DNA of 8,671 nucleotides, from positions 1-8,671 of the forward strand of contig JAZDFH010000019.1 in the NCBI GenBank assembly GCA_043808035.1, in the 5' to 3' direction. The notes beneath the pieces are model-generated. The model was not told where the DNA came from and searched no databases. It saw nothing but the letters and a program-made list of their open reading frames with translations. The stretch comes from JAZDFH01 sp043808035 (GTDB lineage: Bacteria > Patescibacteriota > Minisyncoccia > UBA6257 > Colwellbacteraceae). The translations under genes were made by a program, and so were the position numbers. Positions 1 to 5,167 of the stretch are shown one piece after another. Positions within the stretch are counted from its first letter, which is position 1. Each line of letters begins with the position of its first letter.

Positions 1-176
1 CCTGTCTTGAGTACGAAAAAGATGGCATTCATGGCATCACGATCGGGAACTCTTGGGCGAGTCATGCCAAGAGGGTGTTTTGGAGGTTGATGTCGAGGGA
101 TAATAGGTTCTATTTCATTCCAGAGAGCGTCTGGGATTATATAGTCTTTGCGAACATGTTTCTTCTTTGTTTTCAT
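1..176 (-). CDS. IS5-family transposase, N-terminal 58 residues (partial)
   Basis: Only the first 58 codons are visible; the frame is open to the left edge. The protein starts with a basic stretch (MKTKKKHVRKDY) followed by the N-terminal DUF4096-type region of IS5-group transposases. Diagnostic pieces are IIPDALWNEIEPIIP (residues 13-27), then TRPRVPDRDAMNAIFFVLKTG-like sequence at residues 39-59, matching the usual pattern RP-x-hydrophobic-DxR-x-x-(N)-hydrophobic-hydrophobic-F-hydrophobic-L-x-T-G. The DDE catalytic core would be further left and cannot be assessed. ATG at 176 is chosen because it opens this frame; a nearby ATG at 180 is in another frame. A TATACT -10-like box lies 10 bp upstream, inside the IS end. 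Many IS5 subgroups make the enzyme from two frames by frameshifting, which cannot be checked here. Confidence 0.87.
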   Translation of the reverse strand, partial: MKTKKKHVRKDYIIPDALWNEIEPIIPRHQPPKHPLGMTRPRVPDRDAMNAIFFVLKT

Positions 177-193
177 TCATATAGTATAACATG

Positions 194-208
194 TATTGGG
201 ATAGGCTC
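194..208 (-). repeat. Terminal inverted-repeat end of the IS element (single copy visible)
   Basis: The outermost bases of the element, GAGCCTATCCCAATA on the minus strand, lie between the last toxin codon (209-211) and the transposase start (176). Its identity as a terminal repeat is inferred from position and general IS5-end appearance; the partner end is outside the window. Confidence 0.6.
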
Positions 209-283
209 TAAATAGAACTTGGGGAAACTTTCTAAAAATGGGAAAATAGCCTTCCCTTCATTAGTGAGTACTTCTTGGCGCAT
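209..283 (-). pseudogene. AbiEii/AbiGii-type nucleotidyltransferase toxin, 25-codon 5' remnant interrupted by IS
   Basis: Starting from ATG at 283 the frame reads MRQEVLTNEGKAIFPFLE followed by SFPKFYL, then runs into the insertion sequence. This matches the conserved start of AbiEii-like (DUF1814) nucleotidyltransferases, where a helix of the type EqxxLlpfLxxFxxFYL directly precedes the AGGTALAL motif of the nucleotidyltransferase fold. Here the GG-T motif and everything after it are missing; after FYL the frame reads 11 IS-derived residues (EPIPIHVILYE) and stops at 173-175. The family uses a nucleotidyltransferase domain to poison the cell, in TypeIV-style toxin-antitoxin and phage-abortive systems. 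The start lies 23 bp inside the end of the upstream DUF6922-like gene, the usual tight pairing for translationally coupled partners. The remainder may survive beyond the other IS end, outside this window. Confidence 0.85.
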
Positions 284-551
284 AATTGAATTTTGGTATA
301 GAAAAAACAAGCGCGACAAGTTTTCTTGTCCGCGGTTTTATTTCTGTTGCCTGAACTTTTTCGAGTATTTTTTTGACTGTTTCTTTTCCATAATACGCAA
401 CAATCCATTGCCAGTGTTGTAAATTTCCGTAATTGATGGTGTTTAGGATGATTGTTTTTTTATTTTTTTCGAGATCAAGCAGATTAAAATCATAAGACCA
501 CAGTATTGGCTTGAAAAAATCGGGTAGTTTTGTTGCGATTATTCCTTCCAT
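261..551 (-). CDS. DUF6922-family small protein, probable partner/antitoxin of the AbiEii-type toxin
   Basis: A 96-residue soluble protein with no signal or membrane segment. The recognisable core is LPDFFKPILWSYDFNLLDLEK (residues 9-29), then IINYG-like NTINYGNLQHWQW (37-49) and YYGKETVKKIL (53-63). This is the layout of DUF6922: a W-x-(x)-D/Y-hydrophobic motif, a YG-(D/N)-L-x-x-W-x-W motif, and YGKExxKxxL. Members of this family commonly sit immediately before an AbiEii-like nucleotidyltransferase, and here a cut-down AbiEii start overlaps its last 23 bp. An antitoxin or regulator role is therefore inferred from context, not shown. The basic C-terminal tail (residues 72-96) is longer than the core. 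No good Shine-Dalgarno precedes the ATG; an extended -10 box sits 10 bp upstream. With its partner broken the gene may be under relaxed selection, yet its frame is intact. Confidence 0.75.
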   Translation of the reverse strand: MEGIIATKLPDFFKPILWSYDFNLLDLEKNKKTIILNTINYGNLQHWQWIVAYYGKETVKKILEKVQATEIKPRTRKLVALVFSIPKFNYAPRSTH

Positions 552-561
552 TATTATTTAT

Positions 562-570
562 ATAATAGCA
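562..570 (-). promoter_or_regulatory. Extended -10 promoter close to the DUF6922 start (possibly leaderless)
   Basis: On the minus strand TGC TATTAT reads as an extended -10 element. Only 10 bp separate it from the ATG at 551, so initiation would leave a leader of about 4 nt. No -35 match was seen. Composition is very AT-rich, so chance is a real alternative. Confidence 0.4.
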
Positions 571-607
571 CATTTTTCTTTATTATTCTATGTATTTTGT
601 GCCGAGC

Positions 608-613
608 ATTATA
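608..613 (-). promoter_or_regulatory. Consensus -10 TATAAT downstream of the 3D-gene terminator
   Basis: A perfect TATAAT on the minus strand follows the terminator of the upstream gene and would give the DUF6922 gene its own transcript with a leader of about 50 nt. The -35 position lies in the GC hairpin and has no TTGACA-like match, so this is weaker than it looks. It competes with the extended -10 at 562-570. Confidence 0.35.
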
Positions 614-616
614 CAC

Positions 617-642
617 AAAACCCCCGGCTGGATGCCGGGGGG
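617..642 (-). terminator. Intrinsic terminator of the 3D-domain gene
   Basis: A perfect 8-bp GC stem (621-628 with 634-641) and a 5-nt loop is followed on the minus strand by TTTTGTGT. It starts 13 bp after the TAA of the 3D-domain gene. On the plus strand the T-run is 8 bp away from the stem, so leftward termination is the better reading. Confidence 0.85.
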
Positions 643-654
643 TCAAGTTGCTTT

Positions 655-1107
655 TTATACTTCCAATATCTCTATTCGTGCCTTTTGGACACCGAATTTG
701 AGTGCTTCTTCGGTTGTGGAAAACCAGATGTCGACTCTGTCACTGAACCGCTGATGCATTCTGTCTTCTACGATGAATATGGTTTCACCGAAGTATTCGG
801 GAATGCGGACCTTTGCGCCGAAGGGTAGCCAGTTAGCGGCGATTATTCCTTCTCGGACATGTGATCCTGAAGCGGTAATGAACGGAGTGCTGTCGGTCTC
901 TTCTTCCCGGCTCGAGTAACCGGTAACGGTCACGAGAGCGATTTGTTCAGCAGGAGAAGACACAGGGTTTTGATTGATGAGAGCGCTTGAATCGCTGCTA
1001 ACATCAGTATAGTTGTAATTTCGATGCTCGACTGCTCCCTGTATGATACCGACTTTTAAGATTCCAACCACTATGAGAAGAAGCGGAAACATTTTCCATG
1101 TACTCAT
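655..1107 (-). CDS. 3D-domain (Asp-Asp-Asp) exported protein, probable peptidoglycan-acting beta-barrel
   Basis: A 150-residue protein. Residues 6-25 form a hydrophobic signal or anchor segment after a short basic start; residues 26-56 are a low-complexity polar linker; residues 57-150 are the 3D double-psi beta-barrel. Diagnostic blocks are VTVTGYSS (59-66), ETDSTPFITASG (70-81), IIAANWLPFGAKVRIP (88-103), IFIVEDRMHQRF (110-121) and DRVDIWF (123-129). The three acidic residues that name the domain are D72 (or the D115 region), D123 and D126; D115 in EDRM is also conserved. The domain is found in MltA-like lytic transglycosylases, the C-terminus of resuscitation factors and YuiC-type enzymes, where the aspartates serve catalysis on glycan strands. 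A role in cell-wall remodelling outside the membrane is inferred. The gene stands alone, with its own promoter (1163-1191) and terminator (617-642). No Shine-Dalgarno is evident. Confidence 0.92.
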   Translation of the reverse strand: MSTWKMFPLLLIVVGILKVGIIQGAVEHRNYNYTDVSSDSSALINQNPVSSPAEQIALVTVTGYSSREEETDSTPFITASGSHVREGIIAANWLPFGAKVRIPEYFGETIFIVEDRMHQRFSDRVDIWFSTTEEALKFGVQKARIEILEV

Positions 1108-1122
1108 TTGGTTCTATGTAAC

Positions 1123-1147
1123 AAAAAACATCCTACTATCGGATGTT
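1123..1147 (-). promoter_or_regulatory. Terminator-like hairpin in the 5' leader of the 3D-domain gene (candidate attenuator)
   Basis: On the minus strand a perfect 7-bp stem, AACATCC pairing with GGATGTT around a 7-nt loop, runs directly into a stretch of six T. This has intrinsic-terminator form but sits inside the leader, between the predicted start site (about 1156) and the ATG at 1107. It could attenuate the gene, stop stray leftward transcripts, or merely be a structured leader. The stem has only three G-C pairs, so its strength is modest. Confidence 0.5.
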
Positions 1148-1148
1148 C

Positions 1149-1162
1149 TGTCACTGGTGACA
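1149..1162. promoter_or_regulatory. Perfect palindrome TGTCAC-TG-GTGACA at the leftward start site
   Basis: Six-bp arms around a central TG form a dyad of the kind bound by dimeric regulators. It lies just after the -10 of the leftward promoter and covers the predicted start site, a classic repressor position. The cognate regulator is not in the window, so operator function is inference. It could also form a small RNA stem-loop only with difficulty, since the loop would be 2 nt. Confidence 0.45.
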
Positions 1163-1191
1163 AGTATAGCAGAAGCGTTGTTGTATGGCAA
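1163..1191 (-). promoter_or_regulatory. Sigma70-type promoter for the 3D-domain gene
   Basis: On the minus strand the -35 is TTGCCA (1191-1186, 5/6 to consensus), the spacer is 17 bp and the -10 is TATACT (1168-1163, 5/6). The predicted start near 1156 gives a leader of about 50 nt. Confidence 0.7.
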
Positions 1192-1212
1192 TCTGATTAT
1201 ACACAGGGAAAC

Positions 1213-1240
1213 TTGACAAATAATGTTAAGTATATATAAT
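1213..1240 (+). promoter_or_regulatory. Consensus sigma70-type promoter for the recO transcript
   Basis: TTGACA (1213-1218), a 16-bp spacer and TATAAT (1235-1240): both boxes are perfect. It faces recO, starts near 1247 and gives a leader of about 100 nt. It lies 22 bp from the leftward -35, so the two promoters are divergent and do not overlap. Confidence 0.75.
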
Positions 1241-1260
1241 AAATTCCTTTTATTATATAT
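1232..1260. repeat. 12-bp AT-only inverted repeat over the recO -10
   Basis: Bases 1232-1243 pair perfectly with 1249-1260 around a 5-nt loop. The left arm contains the rightward TATAAT. The right arm contains a second TATAAT on the minus strand (1257-1252), which has a poor -35 (TTCCCA, 16-bp spacing). It may be a regulatory dyad, a weak second divergent promoter, or simply AT-rich symmetry. Confidence 0.55.
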
Positions 1261-1328
1261 TAGTTTCGCCATTTGGGAATGGAGATGGTGTTTTATTTTT
1301 TATTCATGAGGCGATTTTTTAATGATGG

Positions 1329-1337
1329 TGTTACAAT
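1329..1337 (+). promoter_or_regulatory. Extended -10 immediately before recO (possible leaderless start)
   Basis: TGT TACAAT ends 8 bp before the recO ATG at 1346. If used, transcription would begin within about 2 nt of the start codon. No -35 is seen. It may be secondary to the strong promoter at 1213-1240. Confidence 0.35.
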
Positions 1338-1345
1338 AGAATGCA

Positions 1346-1882
1346 ATGGAAGAATACTATACTCAAGGTATTGTTATAACAAGGGCTTGGGCAGGTGAGC
1401 GCGATGCGACCGTTATTGCGTATACTGAAATGTTTGGTAAAATCCGCGCGAAAGTGTGTGGAGTACAAAAGTTGACTTCAAAATTATCGGGGCATTTGGT
1501 CCCGGGGATCTTTGCGGATTTACGAATCGTTGAACGTAAGAATGGAGGTTTTCAAATTGTTGAAAGTTTTTCACAAGGATGTAAAAGTACAATTACAGCG
1601 GAAATATTTTCTTTTTTACATGTGATTAACACAATTGTGCCACTTGAAGAAAGGGATGAGCGGGTATGGAAATTATTGACAATGGTTATGCAGGAAGGGA
1701 TATATCCTACAAAAGTATATCGTCCTCTTTTAACGGTCCTTGGATTCGGTCCTGATCACGCGACGTGTTCATGGTGCAATGGATTTAAAGTGCGTTATTT
1801 TATCCCGCAAGATGTAGTTTTCTTATGCGGTTCATGTTTTAATAGAGAGAAGGAAACACATGGAGAAGCAATCACGTTTTAA
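1346..1882 (+). CDS. recO: DNA repair protein RecO, short form
   Basis: A 178-residue RecO. RecO binds single-stranded DNA, anneals strands and, with RecR, loads RecA onto SSB-coated DNA in gap repair. The N-terminal OB-fold (about 1-78) starts with the typical YYTQGIVITRAW and ERDATVIAYTEMFGKIRAKVCG (18-39), then KLSGHLVPG (46-54). A helical stretch (about 83-130) leads to a four-cysteine zinc site, C141-x2-C144 and C161-x2-C164, after the conserved VLGFGPD. Family members are usually about 240-255 residues; this one ends 14 residues after the last cysteine, so the C-terminal helical part is missing. ATG 1346 is preferred because MEEYYTQG lines up with the family start; ATG 1341 is in another frame. 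The last 23 bp overlap the next gene, so the pair is probably co-transcribed and coupled. Confidence 0.88.
   Translation: MEEYYTQGIVITRAWAGERDATVIAYTEMFGKIRAKVCGVQKLTSKLSGHLVPGIFADLRIVERKNGGFQIVESFSQGCKSTITAEIFSFLHVINTIVPLEERDERVWKLLTMVMQEGIYPTKVYRPLLTVLGFGPDHATCSWCNGFKVRYFIPQDVVFLCGSCFNREKETHGEAITF
1850..1854 (+). promoter_or_regulatory. Ribosome binding site AAGGA for the 587-residue protein, inside recO
   Basis: AAGGA within GAGAAGGA lies 5 bp before ATG 1860, embedded in the recO coding end. It supports the overlapping start and is one of the few recognisable Shine-Dalgarno sequences in the window. Confidence 0.6.
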
Positions 1883-3623
1883 GTTTAAATACGTATTTTT
1901 GTTGTTCGTACTGCTTATCGGCGGGTTGTTTGCGGGGGGATGGTATATGTACAAACTTTCTTCGGAACAAAGTATTTTACTTGATGCTGTGATTGGGCAG
2001 GACATGGTATATGCAGGTGAACCGTTCGATTTGAAAGTCAGATTCGGGAACGATTCAAAGAGTGCTGTGAACAATGTAGAAATAGCGATTCGAGTTCCGA
2101 ACGGACTTGTGGTTTTGGATAGTGAAAAACAATTGGTGGTGAATCGAGATTTGGGAGATATCGCCATCGGTGGTATGCGTGAAGAGACATTTGAGTTGAT
2201 GGCCTTGCCATCGGCGTCGGGTTCGTCGCAGAAAGTGACAATCAGCGCAACATATCTACCCGGTCCGCTTTCGTCACGGTTCGAGAAGACAATGGAGATT
2301 GATATGCCTGTAGCACAGACAGGATTTAAGGTTGCGGTCACCGCCCCTGAAGAGGTGTTTTCCGGAGAAGATTTTTCTATTGAGACAACATATGAACGTA
2401 TTGAAGGTGAAATATTGAAAACAAAGAAAGATGTTTTTTTAAATGTACGATTACAACTTCTTTTACCTGATCAATTCACTAAAAAGGAGGCATCGCCTGC
2501 TATTGATGTTGGGGCGTATCAATGGGGTATCGGGACACTTGCGAACGGAAACGACGGGATGACGACTTTGAGTGGGAATGTGAGTTTGCAGGACAACCAA
2601 GTGTTCGATGTAACGGCGCAGCTGGTTGCTGATCTTTTTGGGCAAACATATGTGGTTGCCGAAGATACAACTCATGTTTTGATCAAACAATCACCTCTTG
2701 GTTTTCAGATACTCTTGAATGATGATGGTGCTTTAGGTTGTGTCCCCGGTGAGACACTTTTTTATACACTCTACTATGTGAATAATACTGATATTTCATT
2801 CAGAGATACTGTGATAACCGCGACGCTTGATGGAGAGATGTTTGATATGGGAACGCTCGATACGAAGAGTTATAAACCGAGAATAAATACATCTCGGAAG
2901 GAGATCGCGTGGGATAGTGTTTCTGTTGATGCGTTAAAGGAAATCGAACCGGAGGAGACGGGAACGGTTGAGTTTTCTATCAATTTGCGGAATACATATC
3001 CGATCCGTAGATTGAATGATAAGAATTTTGTTGTTGCGCTTAATGCGAGAATCGAGTCTCCAAGTGTCCCCGAGTTTCTGACAGTTTCAGAAATGGTAAA
3101 TACTGCGAAAAAAGAGACAAAAGTGAAAGGGCAACTTATTGTTGAGGCGAACGGATATTTCAGAGACGCTGTTGCGGGAATATTGAACGATGGACCGTTT
3201 CCTCCGAAAGTTGGTCAATCAACGCAATATACTATTCATTGGACGCTCAAGAATTATGGAACGGATGTGAAAGATATTGTAGTTAAAGCGTCCTTGGAAG
3301 ATGGAGTTGTTGTTACGGGGGTTGCGAAAAGTAACACTGATACTGTCCCTGAATTTAATACGGAGAGTGGTGAGATAACATGGAAGATTGATCGCCTCCT
3401 TGCGACAACCGGAGTTATCAGTGAAAAACCGGAGGCATTTTTTCAGATACAAGCAGTTCCGCGACCGGAATATGTAGGGAAAGATATGTTGTTATTGAGT
3501 GCTACCAATGTAACGGCTGTTGATGAGTTTACGGATACGGAAATCCAATCAACGAGTCCGCCCGTTACAACTCTTTTTCCGGCCGATAAGACAACAAATG
3601 GAGAAGAAGGGATTGTACAGTAA
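1860..3623 (+). CDS. Membrane-anchored surface protein with about four tandem beta-sandwich (DUF11/CARDB-like) domains
   Basis: A 587-residue protein of unknown function. A short basic N-terminus (MEKQSRFKFKY) precedes one hydrophobic segment, residues 11-31. The positive-inside rule predicts a cytoplasmic start and a large outside part. The outside region shows about four repeats, each opening with a G-E/Q motif and a beta strand: GEPFDLKVRF (53-62), GEDFSIETTY (169-178), GETLFYTLYY (297-306) and GQSTQYTIHW (452-461). Two later repeats share a closing pattern, EIAWDSVSV (348-356) and EITWKIDRL (505-513), each followed by an acidic loop and an F-x-I strand. This is typical of DUF11/CARDB/Ig-like surface modules. 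The tail (575-587) is polar, with no sortase motif or second membrane span. There is one cysteine (C294). Between recO and glyS it may be a cell-envelope or adhesion protein; that role is inference. The ATG at 1860 is supported by AAGGA. Confidence 0.75.
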   Translation: MEKQSRFKFKYVFLLFVLLIGGLFAGGWYMYKLSSEQSILLDAVIGQDMVYAGEPFDLKVRFGNDSKSAVNNVEIAIRVPNGLVVLDSEKQLVVNRDLGDIAIGGMREETFELMALPSASGSSQKVTISATYLPGPLSSRFEKTMEIDMPVAQTGFKVAVTAPEEVFSGEDFSIETTYERIEGEILKTKKDVFLNVRLQLLLPDQFTKKEASPAIDVGAYQWGIGTLANGNDGMTTLSGNVSLQDNQVFDVTAQLVADLFGQTYVVAEDTTHVLIKQSPLGFQILLNDDGALGCVPGETLFYTLYYVNNTDISFRDTVITATLDGEMFDMGTLDTKSYKPRINTSRKEIAWDSVSVDALKEIEPEETGTVEFSINLRNTYPIRRLNDKNFVVALNARIESPSVPEFLTVSEMVNTAKKETKVKGQLIVEANGYFRDAVAGILNDGPFPPKVGQSTQYTIHWTLKNYGTDVKDIVVKASLEDGVVVTGVAKSNTDTVPEFNTESGEITWKIDRLLATTGVISEKPEAFFQIQAVPRPEYVGKDMLLLSATNVTAVDEFTDTEIQSTSPPVTTLFPADKTTNGEEGIVQ

Positions 3624-3681
3624 GGAAATCATATGATGCGAATGAGGCTATGATACAAAACCTAAAGGTTTAGAATCAACA

Positions 3682-3710
3682 TTGTTATACTGTGATTGAT
3701 ATCGTACTAT
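3682..3710 (+). promoter_or_regulatory. Candidate promoter(s) for the glyS transcript
   Basis: Two overlapping readings exist in the 125-bp recO-unit/glyS gap: an extended -10 TGT TATACT (3683-3691), and a -35/-10 pair TTGTTA (3682-3687) and TACTAT (3705-3710) with a 17-bp spacer. Each is a partial match. The rest of the gap (3624-3681) holds only a weak 5-bp stem (3658-3671) and no convincing terminator. Confidence 0.45.
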
Positions 3711-3748
3711 TGTAGTTATGGAATGTAAAAGTAAGAAAAATTGAACAT

Positions 3749-5167
3749 ATGAGTACTATGAAAAAAGATTATGAAAAAATGGAAAAAATTGTAAGTCTTT
3801 CAAGACGGAGAGGATTTATTTTTCCAGGGAGTGAACTGTATGGTGGATTACAAAATTCATGGGATTATGGTCCTCTTGGGACGGAAGTGAAGAATAATAT
3901 CAAACAAGAATGGTGGAAGAGGTTTGTTCATGGTCGTTCAGATATGGTTGGTCTTGATGCCGCGTTATTTATGAATCCGCGAGTGTGGGAAGCTTCTGGT
4001 CATGTATCGGGGTTTACCGATCCTCTCGTTGAGGATAAAAAGACACATATTCGGTATAGAGCTGATCACTTATTGGAGGAAAACGGGATTGATTCAAAAG
4101 GGCTTTCATTAAAGCAGATGGCATTGATTATTCAAACAAAAGGGATCATGAGTCCTGATGGGAATGAATTAACCGAACCTCGTCAGTTCAATCTTATGTT
4201 TAGGACACATATCGGGCCTGTCGAGGATGATGGGACCATTGTGTATATGCGTCCCGAGACAGCACAGGGGATTTTTGTTAACTTCCCGAATATTGTACAG
4301 ACAACACGTAAACGACTGCCATTTGGTATTGCGCAGATTGGTAAGGCGTTTCGTAATGAAATTACTCCGGGGAATTTCATTTTCCGTATGCGTGAATTTG
4401 AGCAGATGGAGATAGAATATTTTATACCGGCGCCGGAGAATGATGATGAATGGCAAAAATATTTTGATGAATGGGTGACGGAAATCCGTTCATGGTTACA
4501 GCATTTGGGAGTTGATTTGGCGAATACTTTTGAGTTGGATGTGCCGAAAGAAGAGCTTGCTCATTATTCGAAGAAAACAATTGATTTTGAATATGACTTT
4601 CCGTTTGGGAGGGATGAGTTATATGGACTTGCGTACAGAGGAGATTTTGACTTAAAGAATCATGAAACTGCTTCTGGAGAAAATACGAAATATCGTGATC
4701 CGGTAGCTGGTACAGAATTTTGGCCACACGTTATCGAGCCTTCGATGGGGGTTGATCGAACAGTGCTTGCGGTATTGTGTTCTGCGTACTGTGAAGAGGA
4801 AGTCCCGACTTCAGAAGAAGGTGAAACGGCAACTCGCGTTGTTATGAAATTTCCGAAATGGTTGGCACCTGTTAAAGTCGCAATCTTGCCATTGTCGAAA
4901 AAAGAAGAATTGGTAGCGGTTGCTCAAAATATAGCAGACGACCTTCGCACGTCTTTTGTTACGGAATATGATGAAACGCAGAGTATCGGGAAACGGTATC
5001 GTCGGCAAGACGAAATTGGAACACCATATTGTGTAACAATTGATTTTGAAACATTGGAAGACAAGGCGGTGACAGTACGAGAGCGTGACACAATGCGGCA
5101 GGAGAGGATACAGATAACAAATTTAAAAGAATATATACATAATGGATTATATAAAGAAAACACTTAA
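3749..5167 (+). CDS. glyS: Glycyl-tRNA synthetase, single-chain alpha2 type
   Basis: A 472-residue class II aminoacyl-tRNA synthetase that attaches glycine to tRNA-Gly, in the cytoplasm as a dimer. The catalytic core opens with RRRGFIFPGSELYGGLQNSWDYGPLG (19-44), covers motif 1 around WEASGHVSGFTDPL (80-93), motif 2 FRNEITPGNFIFRMREFEQMEIEY (201-224) with the ATP-binding arginine R202, and motif 3 EPSMGVDRTVLAVL (330-343) with R337. RPETAQGIF (168-176) is the usual glycine-pocket region. The anticodon-binding domain runs from about 372 (LAPVKVAILPLS) to the end. Length suits the bacterial single-chain form, not the split GlyQ/GlyS form. Start choice is uncertain: ATG 3749 or ATG 3758, neither with a Shine-Dalgarno. 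The end overlaps the next gene by 26 bp. The symbol glyS follows single-chain usage; some databases write glyQS. Confidence 0.95.
   Translation: MSTMKKDYEKMEKIVSLSRRRGFIFPGSELYGGLQNSWDYGPLGTEVKNNIKQEWWKRFVHGRSDMVGLDAALFMNPRVWEASGHVSGFTDPLVEDKKTHIRYRADHLLEENGIDSKGLSLKQMALIIQTKGIMSPDGNELTEPRQFNLMFRTHIGPVEDDGTIVYMRPETAQGIFVNFPNIVQTTRKRLPFGIAQIGKAFRNEITPGNFIFRMREFEQMEIEYFIPAPENDDEWQKYFDEWVTEIRSWLQHLGVDLANTFELDVPKEELAHYSKKTIDFEYDFPFGRDELYGLAYRGDFDLKNHETASGENTKYRDPVAGTEFWPHVIEPSMGVDRTVLAVLCSAYCEEEVPTSEEGETATRVVMKFPKWLAPVKVAILPLSKKEELVAVAQNIADDLRTSFVTEYDETQSIGKRYRRQDEIGTPYCVTIDFETLEDKAVTVRERDTMRQERIQITNLKEYIHNGLYKENT

Larger units (their letters stand above)
1..208 (-). mobile_element. IS5-family insertion sequence, one end only (rest beyond left edge)
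   Basis: The window begins inside an insertion sequence and contains its transposase-start side. The outer end is placed at 208. The interrupted toxin gene reads perfectly up to 209, and its homology stops there. The terminal bases, read inward on the minus strand, are GAGCCTATCCCAATA, which look like an IS5-family terminal repeat. The matching left end and the target duplication lie outside the window. A TA/TAA at 209-211 would suit the short AT target duplications of this family. The boundary could shift by 2-4 bases if a duplication is shared. The family call rests on the transposase N-terminus and is inference for the end itself. Confidence 0.75.

Noticed and set aside
219..422. 67-codon plus-strand open frame over the DUF6922/AbiEii remnant
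   Set aside because: Antisense to a recognisable gene pair; low-complexity aromatic-rich translation with no family resemblance.
511..828. 105-codon plus-strand open frame opposite the 3D-domain gene
   Set aside because: It is antisense to a clearly conserved protein, crosses the intrinsic terminator and has no recognisable domain.
1108..1345. tRNA, riboswitch or small RNA gene in the divergent gap
   Set aside because: No cloverleaf, T-loop sequence or known riboswitch core was found; the space is explained by two promoters and short dyads.
1279..1398. 39-codon frame in the recO leader running into recO
   Set aside because: Overlaps the OB-fold coding start in another frame, no ribosome site, composition not protein-like.
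3658..3671. AAACC-TAAA-GGTTT hairpin after the surface-protein gene as a terminator
   Set aside because: Only 5 bp with two G-C pairs and no T-run after it; read-through into glyS cannot be excluded.
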